From contig NZ_CP107913.1 in NCBI RefSeq assembly GCF_036014115.1, forward strand, positions 3,891,001-3,955,000: 64,000 nt of DNA, read 5' to 3'. Both the position numbers and the translations under genes were made by a program. Below, one piece after another: positions 44,768 to 53,485 of the stretch (within the stretch, counting starts at the first letter, position 1; the number at the start of each line of letters is the position of its first letter). This DNA is from Streptomyces sp. NBC_00448. GTDB lineage: Bacteria; Actinomycetota; Actinomycetes; Streptomycetales; Streptomycetaceae. The notes beneath the pieces were generated by a model. The model did no database searches. It had not been told where the DNA came from and saw only the letters and a program-made list of their open reading frames with translations.

Positions 44768-46120
44768 ATGAGACGCAACGTCCGCGTCGCGGTCGCCATC
44801 TTCGCCGCCGCGCTCCCCGTCACCCTGGCGGCCTGCTCCAGCGACTCCTCGAAGGCCGGCGGCCCGGTCACCCTCGACTACGCGCTGTGGGACAGCGCCC
44901 AGCTGCCCGCCTACCAGGCCTGCGCCGACGCCTTCACCGCGGCCAACCCCGACATCAAGATCAAGATCACCCAGACCGCGTGGGGCCAGTACTGGACCAA
45001 CCTGACCACCGAGATGACCGCGGGCAACGCCCCCGACGTGTTCACCGACCACGTCGCCTACTACCCGAACCTGGTCAAGAACAACCAGATCCTGGACATC
45101 TCCCAGCAGGTCGCCGCCGACCACGTCGACCTGTCGCAATACCAGAGCGGGCTGGCCGACGCCTGGGTCAAGGACGGCAAACGGTACGGCCTGCCCAAGG
45201 ACTGGGACACCGAGGCCATCGCGTACAACACCACCATGGCCGCCAAGGCCGGCTACTCCGCCGCGGACCTGGCCAAGCTGACCTGGAACCCCGACGACGG
45301 CGGCACCTTCGAGCAGTTCATCGCCAAGATGACCGTCGACACCAGCGGCCGCAACGGGCTCGACCCGAAGTTCGACAAGAAGCACGTCAAGACGTACGGC
45401 ATCGAACTCGCCTACGACGACGGCTCGACCGGGCAGAGCAGCTGGGGCAACCTCGCCGCCTCGGCCGGCTTCACCTTCCTGGACAAGAACCCGTTCGGCA
45501 CCAAGTACCACTACGACGACCCGGCGCTGGCCAAGACCGTCGACTGGGAGGCGAGCCTGGCCAAGAAGGGCTACGCGCCGGCCTACGACAAGAACTCCAG
45601 CCTCGGCCCTGACGCCGTCCTGAACGCCGGCAAGGCCGCGATGACGATGACCGGTTCGTGGAACATCAACACCTACCTGGGCCCGACCGCCACCCAGAAG
45701 TTCGCCTTCGCGGCGCTGCCGGTGGGCCCGAAGGGCCGCAAGACCTTCCTCAACGGGCTGTCCGACGCCATCTACGCCGGCACCAAGCACCCCGACCAGG
45801 CCTGGCAGTGGGTGAAGTTCCTCGGCTCGACCGGCTGCCAAGACATCATCGCCGCCAAGGGCGTGGTCTTCCCCGCGCTCAAGACCGACAGCGACAAGGC
45901 GCTGGCCACCCACAAGGCCGCCGGTCAGGACGTCAAGGTCTTCGTGGACGAGGCCACCGCCCCCGGCGGCACCTTCACCTACCCCATCACCGACCATGCC
46001 GACCAGGTCACCCAGGAGGTCCAGACCGACCTGGAACGGGTCTGGCTCGGCCAGTCCGACGGCGCCGACGCGCTGGCCAAGGCGCAGAAGGCCGTGAACG
46101 GGTACTTCGCCCAGCCCTGA
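44768..46120 (+). CDS. Sugar ABC transporter substrate-binding lipoprotein
   Basis: The 450-residue binding protein has a signal peptide ending at the lipobox LAAC (Cys22) followed by Ser/Asp, so it is anchored to the outer face of the membrane. The mature part is a type 1 solute-binding protein of the CUT1 class: ITQTAWGQYWTNLTTEMTAG, APDVFTDHVAYYPNLVKNNQ, then YGLPKDWDTEAIAYNT. AAGGAACG precedes the ATG. The glycosidases downstream suggest an alpha-galactoside ligand. Confidence 0.94.
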   Translation: MRRNVRVAVAIFAAALPVTLAACSSDSSKAGGPVTLDYALWDSAQLPAYQACADAFTAANPDIKIKITQTAWGQYWTNLTTEMTAGNAPDVFTDHVAYYPNLVKNNQILDISQQVAADHVDLSQYQSGLADAWVKDGKRYGLPKDWDTEAIAYNTTMAAKAGYSAADLAKLTWNPDDGGTFEQFIAKMTVDTSGRNGLDPKFDKKHVKTYGIELAYDDGSTGQSSWGNLAASAGFTFLDKNPFGTKYHYDDPALAKTVDWEASLAKKGYAPAYDKNSSLGPDAVLNAGKAAMTMTGSWNINTYLGPTATQKFAFAALPVGPKGRKTFLNGLSDAIYAGTKHPDQAWQWVKFLGSTGCQDIIAAKGVVFPALKTDSDKALATHKAAGQDVKVFVDEATAPGGTFTYPITDHADQVTQEVQTDLERVWLGQSDGADALAKAQKAVNGYFAQP

Positions 46121-46123
46121 CCA

Positions 46124-46155
46124 CCCCGCCGGCACCGATCCCCGCCGGCACCGAT
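46124..46155. repeat. 16-bp direct repeat between the binding protein and alpha-galactosidase
   Basis: CCCCGCCGGCACCGAT occurs twice head to tail, with a partial third copy (CCCCGCTGCCACGA). It follows the binding-protein stop at once, in a 121-bp gap. Confidence 0.85.
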
Positions 46156-46241
46156 CCCCGCTGCCACGACGCACCCGTGACCGGGCCGGGGACGCCGTCC
46201 CGACCACGGCGCCCCGGCCCTCCCCGAAGTGAAGGGACACC

Positions 46242-47717
46242 ATGCCCCACCTCCTGGACCTCGGTCCTCTGCACCTCCCCGCGCAGCTCAGCGGCCCACC
46301 GCAAACCGTGGAAGGGGGCCTGCTGCTGCCGCCGGGCCGGGTGGCGCTGCTCCACGGCCTGCCCGACGCCCAGGTCTACCGGCACGGCTGGAACTCCTGG
46401 AGCCCGTCGGGCTGGCGGGCCATGGACGAGCCGCCGCTGCGCATCGCCAACCCGATCCGCCGCCTCACCGCCGACGACACGGTCTGGGACGAGGAAGGGC
46501 GCCACCACTCCTCCGCGGTGACCGCGCTCACCGCCGGCGACGGCAACGTCCTGCTGCTGGGCGCGCTCGGCCTGGACGTGCCGCGGCTGAGCGTGGACCG
46601 CGACACCGTCACCGGCTGGTACGAGCAGGCGGGCGCGCCCTGGTTCTGCGGCTACGGACCGGAGTTGGAGGTCTTCGCCCGCTACGCCGAACTGCTGGGC
46701 GAGCACCTGGGGCGGGCCGGCCGGCGGGCGGGCAACGTGTGGTCCAGCTGGTACGCGTACTACGAGGACATCGACGAGCGCACCCTGCACGCGAACCTCG
46801 ACGGGCTGGCCGGGCTGCCGTTCGACGTCTTCCAGATCGACGACGGCTGGGAGCGCATGGTCGGCGACTGGCAGCCGAACGCCAAGTTCCCCTCGGGCAT
46901 GGCCGACCTCACCGCCCGGGTCTCCGGCGCCGGACTGACCCCGGGCCTGTGGATCGCGCCGTTCATCGCCCGGCCGGACGCGCAGATCGTCAAGGAGCGC
47001 CCGCACCTGTTCCTCACCGACGCCGCCGGCACCCCGGTCCCGGCCGGCTACAACTGGGGCGGGCCGTACTACGCCCTGGACGTCACCCTGCCCGAGGCCC
47101 TCGACCACCTGCGGCAGACGATCGAGACCGTGGTCGGCTGGGGATTCCGCTACCTCAAGCTCGACTTCGTCAACGCCGCCGCCATCACCGCGCCGCGCCA
47201 CGACCCGACGGTGGGCCGTGAGAGCGCCTACCGCGACGCGATGCGGCTGATCCGGCAGACCGCGGGCGAGGACGTCTACATCCTGGGCTCGGGTGCGCCG
47301 GTGCTGCCGTCGCTGGGGGTGTGCGACGGCATCCGGGTCGGGCCCGACGTCGCCCCGTTCTGGTCCCACTACGCCACCGAGGACCCCTCCGACGCCACCG
47401 CGCAGAACGCCCTGGTCTCGTCGGTGAACCGGCTCTGGCTCAAGGGCCTGGTCGAACTCGACCCGGACGCCGCCTACTTCCGCGACCGGCAGAGCCTGTT
47501 GACGGCGGCGCAGCGGCGGATGCTGGTGGACCTCGCCCATGTCTGCGACTTCCGGGCCACCTCCGACCCGCCCGCGTGGCTGGCCACGACCGAACGCGCG
47601 GCGCTCGCCGACTTCCTCAAGGCCCGCCCCGAGGTGCGCCAGTTGGACCGCTACCGGTTCGAGATCGGTGCGCAGGAGGTGGACTTCACCGCGGCGGCGC
47701 AGCGCCGGGGCGACTGA
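46242..47717 (+). CDS. GH36-type alpha-galactosidase
   Basis: The 491-residue protein lacks a signal peptide and is cytosolic. It is shorter than classical GH36 enzymes (about 700) because the N-terminal beta-supersandwich is reduced. The (beta/alpha)8 part has FDVFQIDDGWE, GLWIAPFIARP, the predicted nucleophile Asp308 in YLKLDFVN, and the acid/base Asp369 in GIRVGPDVAPFW. It would release terminal alpha-galactose from imported oligosaccharides. GAAGGGACACC precedes the ATG. Confidence 0.9.
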   Translation: MPHLLDLGPLHLPAQLSGPPQTVEGGLLLPPGRVALLHGLPDAQVYRHGWNSWSPSGWRAMDEPPLRIANPIRRLTADDTVWDEEGRHHSSAVTALTAGDGNVLLLGALGLDVPRLSVDRDTVTGWYEQAGAPWFCGYGPELEVFARYAELLGEHLGRAGRRAGNVWSSWYAYYEDIDERTLHANLDGLAGLPFDVFQIDDGWERMVGDWQPNAKFPSGMADLTARVSGAGLTPGLWIAPFIARPDAQIVKERPHLFLTDAAGTPVPAGYNWGGPYYALDVTLPEALDHLRQTIETVVGWGFRYLKLDFVNAAAITAPRHDPTVGRESAYRDAMRLIRQTAGEDVYILGSGAPVLPSLGVCDGIRVGPDVAPFWSHYATEDPSDATAQNALVSSVNRLWLKGLVELDPDAAYFRDRQSLLTAAQRRMLVDLAHVCDFRATSDPPAWLATTERAALADFLKARPEVRQLDRYRFEIGAQEVDFTAAAQRRGD

Positions 47718-47734
47718 GCGCCGCCATGTGACCA

Positions 47735-47816
47735 GGGGCGGAGGCAGTTCAGGGACCGGGGGGAGGAGGGGCAGGGACCGGGACCGGGGGCAGGGGGCCG
47801 GGGGGTTCAGGGGGGC
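47735..47816 (+). other. G-run tract with quadruplex potential
   Basis: Ten runs of three or more G (including 6-mers) occur in 82 nt on the plus strand, enough for several overlapping G-quadruplexes in the mRNA. It separates the alpha-galactosidase from the secreted DUF4832 gene. Confidence 0.6.
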
Positions 47817-47888
47817 GATTCTTCCGGGGTCGGGCCGGAGGGCACCACGCGCACCGTTCACTGCGATCGACCAACGGAGGTCGACACG

Positions 47889-49880
47889 ATGCAACCACGC
47901 ACGAGACCAACCGGGCACGCCAGGACGCGCCTTGCGATGGCGCTGGCGGCGCTCTTCGCGCTGCTGGCGGCGACCATGGCCGGCACGCACAGCGCGTCCG
48001 CGGCCCCGGCCGCGCCGGCCGCCGCCGGCGCCCCGGCCCGCCCCGCACCGCCCGCCACCCCGGACCCGTCCCTGACCGACCACCCGCTGACGTACGCGCC
48101 GGGACCGCTGGACAACCCGGACAAGGGCCTGGCGGTCTACTACAACGCGGGCACCGACCAGAACACCGGCTACCCGCACAGCATCACCTGGAGCTACTTC
48201 CCGCTCTCGGCGGTGATGACCGACGCGAGTGACTGCACCGCGCTGGACTGGTCCCCCGTGGAGAAGATGCTCGACGAGACCGCGTCGTACGGCAACACCG
48301 CCGCGATCCGGTTCTATCTGGACTACCCCAGCGGGAACCCGACCAACGGCATCCCCGCCTGTTGGAACGGCAAGGTGCCGACCAACGACGACACGTACTG
48401 GAACACCCAGAGCCCCGACTACAACAACGCGTTCCTGCTCAGCTCGCTGCAGCAGTTCATCGGGCAGTTCGGCGCGAAGTACGACGGCGACCCGCGGATC
48501 GGCTTCATCCAGATGGGCCTGATCGGCTACTGGGGCGAGTGGCACACCTGGCCGGAGAACGGCACCGGCGGCTACCCGGACTTCATGGCCACCGACGCGA
48601 ACGCGGCACTGATCGTCAAGGCCTTCGCCAACGCCTTCCACACCACCAAGATCGAGGTCCGCTACCCCACGTCCGGCGGCGGGGCGGCGAACGACCTCGA
48701 CGTGGGCTACCACGACGACTCGTTCTGCTACCGCGAAGGCGACCCGCTCGCGGGCGTCACCCTGCCGCAGTCGATGGGCGGCGCCGACTACTCCCAACTC
48801 CAGTACGCGCTCGACGAGGGCGTGGAGAACAAGTGGATCACCGACTCGATGGGCGGTGAGGTCCGGCCCGAGATCCAGGGCTCGGTCTTCGGCACCTGGG
48901 GCAGCGGCGCGAGCGGCTCCGACGACGACATCAAGGCGTGCATCGAGATGGAGCACACCACCTGGAAACTCGACCAGGGCAGCACCGGCTACAGCCCCAC
49001 CGATCCCGACGTGGGGGCGGCGGTCCGCGCGATGGGCTACGACCTCACCGTGCCGGACGCGTACTACGGCAGCAGCGTCTCGGGCACCGCGAAGATCGGC
49101 GTGAAGATCTCCAACGACGGGGTGGCGCCCTTCTACCACCCCTGGACGGTGCGTCTGGGCCTGAAGGACTCCTCGGGGAAGGTCGTCAAGACCTGGGACA
49201 CCTCCTGGGACCTGACCAAGGTGATGCCGCTGAAGATCCGGGCGTTCCCGGACTGGAACGCCGGCACCGACCCGACGTACCTGCCGTACGGGTACCCGGA
49301 GTACTTCGACACCAGCGTGGACACCTCCTCCGTGGCGTCGGGCTCCTACCAGTTGGTCATGGACGTGGTGAACCCGCTCTCGGCGGTGAACGCCGCCGCC
49401 AAGAGCCTGCGCTTCGCCAACGCCACCCAGAACGCCGACGGTTGGCTGGGGCTCGGCGCCATCGACGTGGGCTCCGGCAACAGCGGCGGCGGGGACGGCG
49501 GTGCCACCTCCTACGAGGCCGAGGCGTCCGCCAACACCCTGACCGGCGGCGCGGCCGTCGCCGACTGCACCGGCTGCTCGGGCGGACAGAAGGTCGGGTA
49601 CCTGGGCAACGGCGCGACGCTCACCTTCGACAACGTGGCCGGCGGCAGCGGCGGCGCCACCCAGGTGACCGTCGCCTACACCAGCGCCGTCGCCCGCACC
49701 CTGCAGATCAGCGCCAACGGCGGCACCCCGGTGAACGTGTCCGTCACCCCGACCGCCGACTGGCAGACCACCGCCACCACCACCGCCACGCTCGACCTGA
49801 ACGCGGGGAACGCTAACACCGTCACCCTCGCCAACCCGGGCGACTGGGCACCGGACATCGACCGCATCACCGTCGGCTGA
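47889..49880 (+). CDS. Secreted DUF4832-type protein with C-terminal CBM6/35-like module
   Basis: The 663-residue protein has a signal peptide (cleavage about residues 36-39, after HSASA). It then has a TIM-barrel-like region with the DUF4832/DUF4874 flavour: DNPDKGLAVYYNAG, FIQMGLIGYWGEWHTWPENG, and HDDSFCYREGDP. An Ig-like domain (about 400-530) and a Gly/Ser linker lead to a carbohydrate-binding module (EAEASANTLTGGAAV to DIDRITVG). The paired acidic residues (Glu in YWGEWH) suggest a retained glycosidase-type active site, but no activity is established for the family. It sits inside the alpha-galactoside cluster. Confidence 0.85.
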   Translation: MQPRTRPTGHARTRLAMALAALFALLAATMAGTHSASAAPAAPAAAGAPARPAPPATPDPSLTDHPLTYAPGPLDNPDKGLAVYYNAGTDQNTGYPHSITWSYFPLSAVMTDASDCTALDWSPVEKMLDETASYGNTAAIRFYLDYPSGNPTNGIPACWNGKVPTNDDTYWNTQSPDYNNAFLLSSLQQFIGQFGAKYDGDPRIGFIQMGLIGYWGEWHTWPENGTGGYPDFMATDANAALIVKAFANAFHTTKIEVRYPTSGGGAANDLDVGYHDDSFCYREGDPLAGVTLPQSMGGADYSQLQYALDEGVENKWITDSMGGEVRPEIQGSVFGTWGSGASGSDDDIKACIEMEHTTWKLDQGSTGYSPTDPDVGAAVRAMGYDLTVPDAYYGSSVSGTAKIGVKISNDGVAPFYHPWTVRLGLKDSSGKVVKTWDTSWDLTKVMPLKIRAFPDWNAGTDPTYLPYGYPEYFDTSVDTSSVASGSYQLVMDVVNPLSAVNAAAKSLRFANATQNADGWLGLGAIDVGSGNSGGGDGGATSYEAEASANTLTGGAAVADCTGCSGGQKVGYLGNGATLTFDNVAGGSGGATQVTVAYTSAVARTLQISANGGTPVNVSVTPTADWQTTATTTATLDLNAGNANTVTLANPGDWAPDIDRITVG

Positions 49881-49978
49881 CCTCACCCATCGCCCGTATC
49901 GGGACCGGGGCGCCGGTCACGTGGTCCGCGCGCGGATCATGTGGCCGGCACCCGGCTCGGCGTACGCTGAGTGCCGCT

Positions 49979-50074
49979 TTCACCCCAAGGTTCACCCACG
50001 GATTCACCCGCAGGTGCACCACGAGACGCACCGCCGGCTTCATCACCGGCCGCACCACCGGGTGCGCCATCAGG
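49979..50074. repeat. Eight degenerate 12-bp tandem repeats in the GH4 leader
   Basis: Units follow the pattern TTCACCCnCnGG / nGCACCnCnGGn, eight in a row, keeping phase exactly at 12 bp but with drift between units. Read on the plus strand they give His every fourth residue (HPxVHPxIHP), but no start site supports translation. The array ends 36 bp before the GH4 start. Confidence 0.7.
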
Positions 50075-50110
50075 ACGACCGAAACGACACTGCCGGAGGA
50101 GGACGGGGGC

Positions 50111-51424
50111 ATGGCCGACATCGTGCTGACCGGCGCGGGCAACGTGAAGATGACCCGGCGCATCCTGTCCGACCTGTTCCTCGTCCCCGCCCTGGCCGGC
50201 CGCCTGCGCATCCGGCTGCACGACATCGACCCGGACCGGCTGGCCACCGCCCTCACCCTGGCCCGGAGCCTGGACGCGGAGGCCGGCGCCGGAGCGGTGA
50301 TCGAGTCGTACACCGACCGCAGGGCCGCCCTGTACGGCGCCGACTACGTGGTCTGCCAGCTGGGCGTCGGCGGCTACGACACCGCGCTGCGCGACTTCGA
50401 GATCCCGGCCCGGCACGGGCTGCGCCAGACCATCGCCGACACCATCGGCATCGGCGGCATCTTCCGCGGCCTGCGCACCATCCCGGTCATGGTCGGGCTC
50501 GCCCAGGACATGGCCGAGCAGTGCCCCGACGCGTGGCTGCTCAGCTACACCGACCCGCTGGTGATGACGCTGTGGGCGGTGCGCGAGGTCACCGGCATGA
50601 GCCGCGTGGTCGGCCTGTGCCACGCGGTCCGCGACACCCACGCGTTCCTCGCCGACGCGGTCGGCCGGGAGGCCGAGGACCTCACCTTCCTCACCGCGGG
50701 GCTGACCCATCAGGCGTTCGTGCTGCGCTTCGAGGCCGACGGCAGGTCGCTGTACCCGGAGCTGGAGGCCGCGGTGCGGGCCGACCCGAAGCTGGGGCGG
50801 CATGTGCGGATGGAGATGTGGCGCCGGTTCGGCTACTTCCCCACCGAGTCCAGCGAGCACGCGGCCGAGTACGTGCCCTGGTTCATGCGCCATGACGACG
50901 AGATCGCCCGGCTGGGCATCCCCGTCGGCGAGTACCTGGGGGTGCTCAGCCGGAGCCTGCACGCCTATGAGGAGATCCGCCGGGGGCTGGCGCAGGGGCG
51001 GCCGATGCTGATGCGCTGGCTGGAACCCGAGATCGCCTCCGAGGTGCTGCGGGCGATGATCACCGGCGAGGCCCGGCGGGTGAACCTGACCCTGCCCAAC
51101 GAGGGCCTGATCCCCGCGCTGCCGGGCGAGTGCTTCGTCGAGGTGCCCGCCGACATCGACGCCGGCGGCGTCACGGCCGCCCCGATCGACCGCTATCCCG
51201 CGCAGCTGGCCGCGCTCAACCGCGCGTACGTCAACGTCGCGGAACTGACCGTCCGCGCCGTGCTGGACGGCGAACCGCGTCATGTGCGGCACGCTGCGAT
51301 GCTGGACCCGAACACCGCGGCGACGCTCTCGCTGGCCGCGATCGAACAGCTCTGCGACGAGATGACCGAAGCACACCGCGACCTGCTGCCCGCCGGTCTC
51401 GCGGACCGGAAGGGCCAGGCGTGA
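50111..51424 (+). CDS. GH4 family glycosidase (alpha-galactosidase MelA-like)
   Basis: The 437-residue enzyme of the NAD+/Mn2+-dependent GH4 family works by a redox-elimination mechanism. The Rossmann start is IVLTGAGNVKMTRRIL. DYVVCQLGVGGYDTALRDFEIP is in the nucleotide half (quoted in part), the metal-binding Cys170 is in GLCHAV, and ESSEHAAEYVPWF carries further conserved residues. Substrate, alpha-galactoside or alpha-glucuronide/glucoside, cannot be told for certain; the GH36 neighbour favours galactoside. AGGAGGACGGGGGC precedes the ATG. The stop overlaps the DeoR start by 4 bp. Confidence 0.9.
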   Translation: MADIVLTGAGNVKMTRRILSDLFLVPALAGRLRIRLHDIDPDRLATALTLARSLDAEAGAGAVIESYTDRRAALYGADYVVCQLGVGGYDTALRDFEIPARHGLRQTIADTIGIGGIFRGLRTIPVMVGLAQDMAEQCPDAWLLSYTDPLVMTLWAVREVTGMSRVVGLCHAVRDTHAFLADAVGREAEDLTFLTAGLTHQAFVLRFEADGRSLYPELEAAVRADPKLGRHVRMEMWRRFGYFPTESSEHAAEYVPWFMRHDDEIARLGIPVGEYLGVLSRSLHAYEEIRRGLAQGRPMLMRWLEPEIASEVLRAMITGEARRVNLTLPNEGLIPALPGECFVEVPADIDAGGVTAAPIDRYPAQLAALNRAYVNVAELTVRAVLDGEPRHVRHAAMLDPNTAATLSLAAIEQLCDEMTEAHRDLLPAGLADRKGQA

Positions 51425-52236
51425 CCAGTACCCATGAGCCGATGCCGGCCGAGGTCCGCCGCGAGCGCATGCTCGCCCTGGTCCAGGAGCAGGACTTCGT
51501 GCGGATCGCGGCCCTCGCCGAGGCGTTCGGCGTCTCGGTGGTCACCGTCCGGGGCGACCTGGACGTGCTGGAGGAACACGGCCTGATCCGCCGGGTCCGC
51601 GGCGGCGCCCGGGCCGCGCCGCTGGACACGCGGAACGAGCCCTCCTACGAACAGTCGCTGGGCTCGGCCGCGTTGGAGAAGGCCGCCATCGCCAAGACCG
51701 CGGCCCAGCGGGTCGGCAGCGGCCAGTCCCTCGTCATCGACGCCGGGACCACCACGACCTTCTTCGCCCGCGAGCTGGTCGCGCGCCGGGATCTGACCGA
51801 CCTGATGGTGTTCACCAACAGCACCAGCGTCGCCCACCAGCTCGAACCCGCCATCCCGCGCTTCACCGTGGTGCTGTCCGGGGGGACGCTCCGCCCGCTG
51901 CAGCGGTCCCTGGTCGACCCGATGGGCGGGCGCATCCTGGAGAACATCCACGCCGACACCGCCTTCCTGTCGTGCAGCGGCATCCACCCCGACACCGGCG
52001 TCACGAACATCAACATCCAGGAAGCCGAGATGAAGATCAGGATGCTGCGCGCCACCACCCAGCACATCCTGCTCGCCGACTCGACCAAGCTCGGCAGGAC
52101 CGACCTCGCCCCGGTCTGCCCGCTCAGCGATCTGGACCTGCTGATCGTCGGCGACAACGCGACCGGCACCCAGGTCGCCCAGCTGCGCGAGTACGGCCTG
52201 ACCGTCGAACTCGGGGTGCTGACGGACCAGTCGTAG
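51421..52236 (+). CDS. DeoR-family transcriptional regulator
   Basis: The 271-residue regulator has an N-terminal DeoR HTH (LAEAFGVSVVTVRGDLDVLE, EEHGLIRRVRGGAR) and a full C-terminal sugar-phosphate isomerase-like domain (VIDAGTTTTFFAREL, LSGGTLRPLQRSLVDP, HILLADSTKLGRTDL). GTG 51421 lies in the GH4 stop, so it is co-translated with the cluster. It likely represses the operon until a phosphorylated sugar binds. The GAAAGT direct repeats are plausible targets. Confidence 0.92.
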   Translation: MTSTHEPMPAEVRRERMLALVQEQDFVRIAALAEAFGVSVVTVRGDLDVLEEHGLIRRVRGGARAAPLDTRNEPSYEQSLGSAALEKAAIAKTAAQRVGSGQSLVIDAGTTTTFFARELVARRDLTDLMVFTNSTSVAHQLEPAIPRFTVVLSGGTLRPLQRSLVDPMGGRILENIHADTAFLSCSGIHPDTGVTNINIQEAEMKIRMLRATTQHILLADSTKLGRTDLAPVCPLSDLDLLIVGDNATGTQVAQLREYGLTVELGVLTDQS

Positions 52237-52308
52237 GGACCGGTCGTAGGGACCGGTCGTAGGGACCGGTCGTACGGACCGGTCGTACGGACCGGCCGTA
52301 CGGTCCCG
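52231..52308. repeat. 13-bp tandem repeats starting at the deoR stop codon
   Basis: Units of TCGTAGGGACCGG or TCGTACGGACCGG occur five times from 52231, with a sixth degenerate copy. The first unit contains the deoR TAG stop; three units carry TAG. Because 13 is one more than a multiple of three, the stop appears in all three frames. Confidence 0.9.
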
Positions 52309-52332
52309 GCAGGTCGTGGACCGGGGCGGGGA

Positions 52333-53403
52333 TCACGGTGTGCGGTCGCGCAGCGCCTGCTCGACGGCGTCCCGTACCCGGGTGTCCTCGCGCAGCTCGC
52401 GCCGCGCGCGGGCGCGGCGGGCCGAGGCGAGCGCCGCGGCGATCCCTGCGGCGAGGGCCACGACCAGCAGCGTCAGCAGCCACGGGACGGCCCAGCCGCC
52501 GCCGGTCGCCCGGACCGGCTCCAGTTCGGTGGTGGAGCCCGACGCGTCGACGGCCACGGGGGTGAGGGTCACGCGCGCCGACAGCCGGAATCCGGGCTCG
52601 ACGCCGTGCACCGGCACCGTCACCTTCCGGCTCTCCCCCGGGAGCAGGTCCGGCATCGCGGCGACCTTGCCCGCCTCGGTCCGCAGCAGGCCGAAGGGGC
52701 CCGCGACGGAGACCGCCTGGCGCGCCGACAGCACGGCGTTGCCGGTGTTGTGGACCCGGTAGGTGACGACCGTGTCGCCCTTCGCGAAGGGGGTGAGCGG
52801 GCCGGAGTAGCCGACGTGGACGTCCTCGACCGCCAGGCCCGGGGTGAGTTCGCCGCTGACCCGCAGCTTGACCCGGATGCCGAGCCGCCGGTCGACGTTG
52901 ATGCCCGCGGCGTCGTCGGGCTGGGTCAGGGCGGTGAGGACGCCGCCGACGTAGTCGCCGGGTGTGGCCCGGTCCGGAACGGTCACCGTGAAGGGGACGT
53001 CCACGGACTTCCCGGGCTCGATCTCGACGCTCTTCCGGTCGGTGTGCAGCCAGGCGCCGACGGCGACCGACTTCTTCGCCCGGGGGAGCAGGTCGAGTTG
53101 GCCGGCGTCGGAGGTGAAGCCGTCGGCGGCGTAGAGGTCGAGGGTGAGCGGCGCCTTGCCGCGGTTGGCGACGACCAGGGTGTCCTCGACCCGGCCGCCG
53201 GGGTTGACGGTGTAGCTGTAGCTGGACCGGTCGGCGCCGTAGCTGCCCGAACCGGTGCGCACCGTCCAGGTGGCGTCGGTGTCCGCCGCCAGGGCGGAGC
53301 CGGCCGGCAGCCCGGCGACCGCGAGGAGGGTGAGCAGGACCAGGGCGACGGTACGGATGAGGGCGGCGGCGGAGGTCGTCCGGCGCGTCACGGGCGGGTG
53401 CAT
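52333..53403 (-). CDS. DUF916-type membrane protein (WxL-associated)
   Basis: The 356-residue protein has a signal peptide (about 1-40), two Ig-like beta domains with the DUF916 signature (YSYTVNPGGRVEDTLVVANR near the start; FTVTVPDRATPGDYVGGVLT), then a transmembrane helix at about 308-330. It ends in a basic cytosolic tail (SARRARARRELRED). In Firmicutes such proteins tie WxL proteins to the cell wall. Its upstream neighbour on the same strand carries a WxL-like domain, so the pair is expected to work together. Confidence 0.85.
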   Translation of the reverse strand: MHPPVTRRTTSAAALIRTVALVLLTLLAVAGLPAGSALAADTDATWTVRTGSGSYGADRSSYSYTVNPGGRVEDTLVVANRGKAPLTLDLYAADGFTSDAGQLDLLPRAKKSVAVGAWLHTDRKSVEIEPGKSVDVPFTVTVPDRATPGDYVGGVLTALTQPDDAAGINVDRRLGIRVKLRVSGELTPGLAVEDVHVGYSGPLTPFAKGDTVVTYRVHNTGNAVLSARQAVSVAGPFGLLRTEAGKVAAMPDLLPGESRKVTVPVHGVEPGFRLSARVTLTPVAVDASGSTTELEPVRATGGGWAVPWLLTLLVVALAAGIAAALASARRARARRELREDTRVRDAVEQALRDRTP

Positions 53404-53485
53404 CTCGGGTCCTCGGGCGGTCGGTGGGGTGAGACCGGCGGGGCGGGCGGCTGGGTGCCCGCCCCGCCGGGTGGGACGGGTACGG

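Noticed and set aside
46008..49886. 1292-codon minus-strand frame opposite the glycosidase genes
   Set aside because: Antisense of three real genes; composition is Gly/Val/Arg noise without domains.
49921..50895. His-rich protein read through the 12-bp repeats
   Set aside because: The frame runs on as a shadow of the GH4 gene, has no ribosome site, and the repeats do not keep a coding signature.
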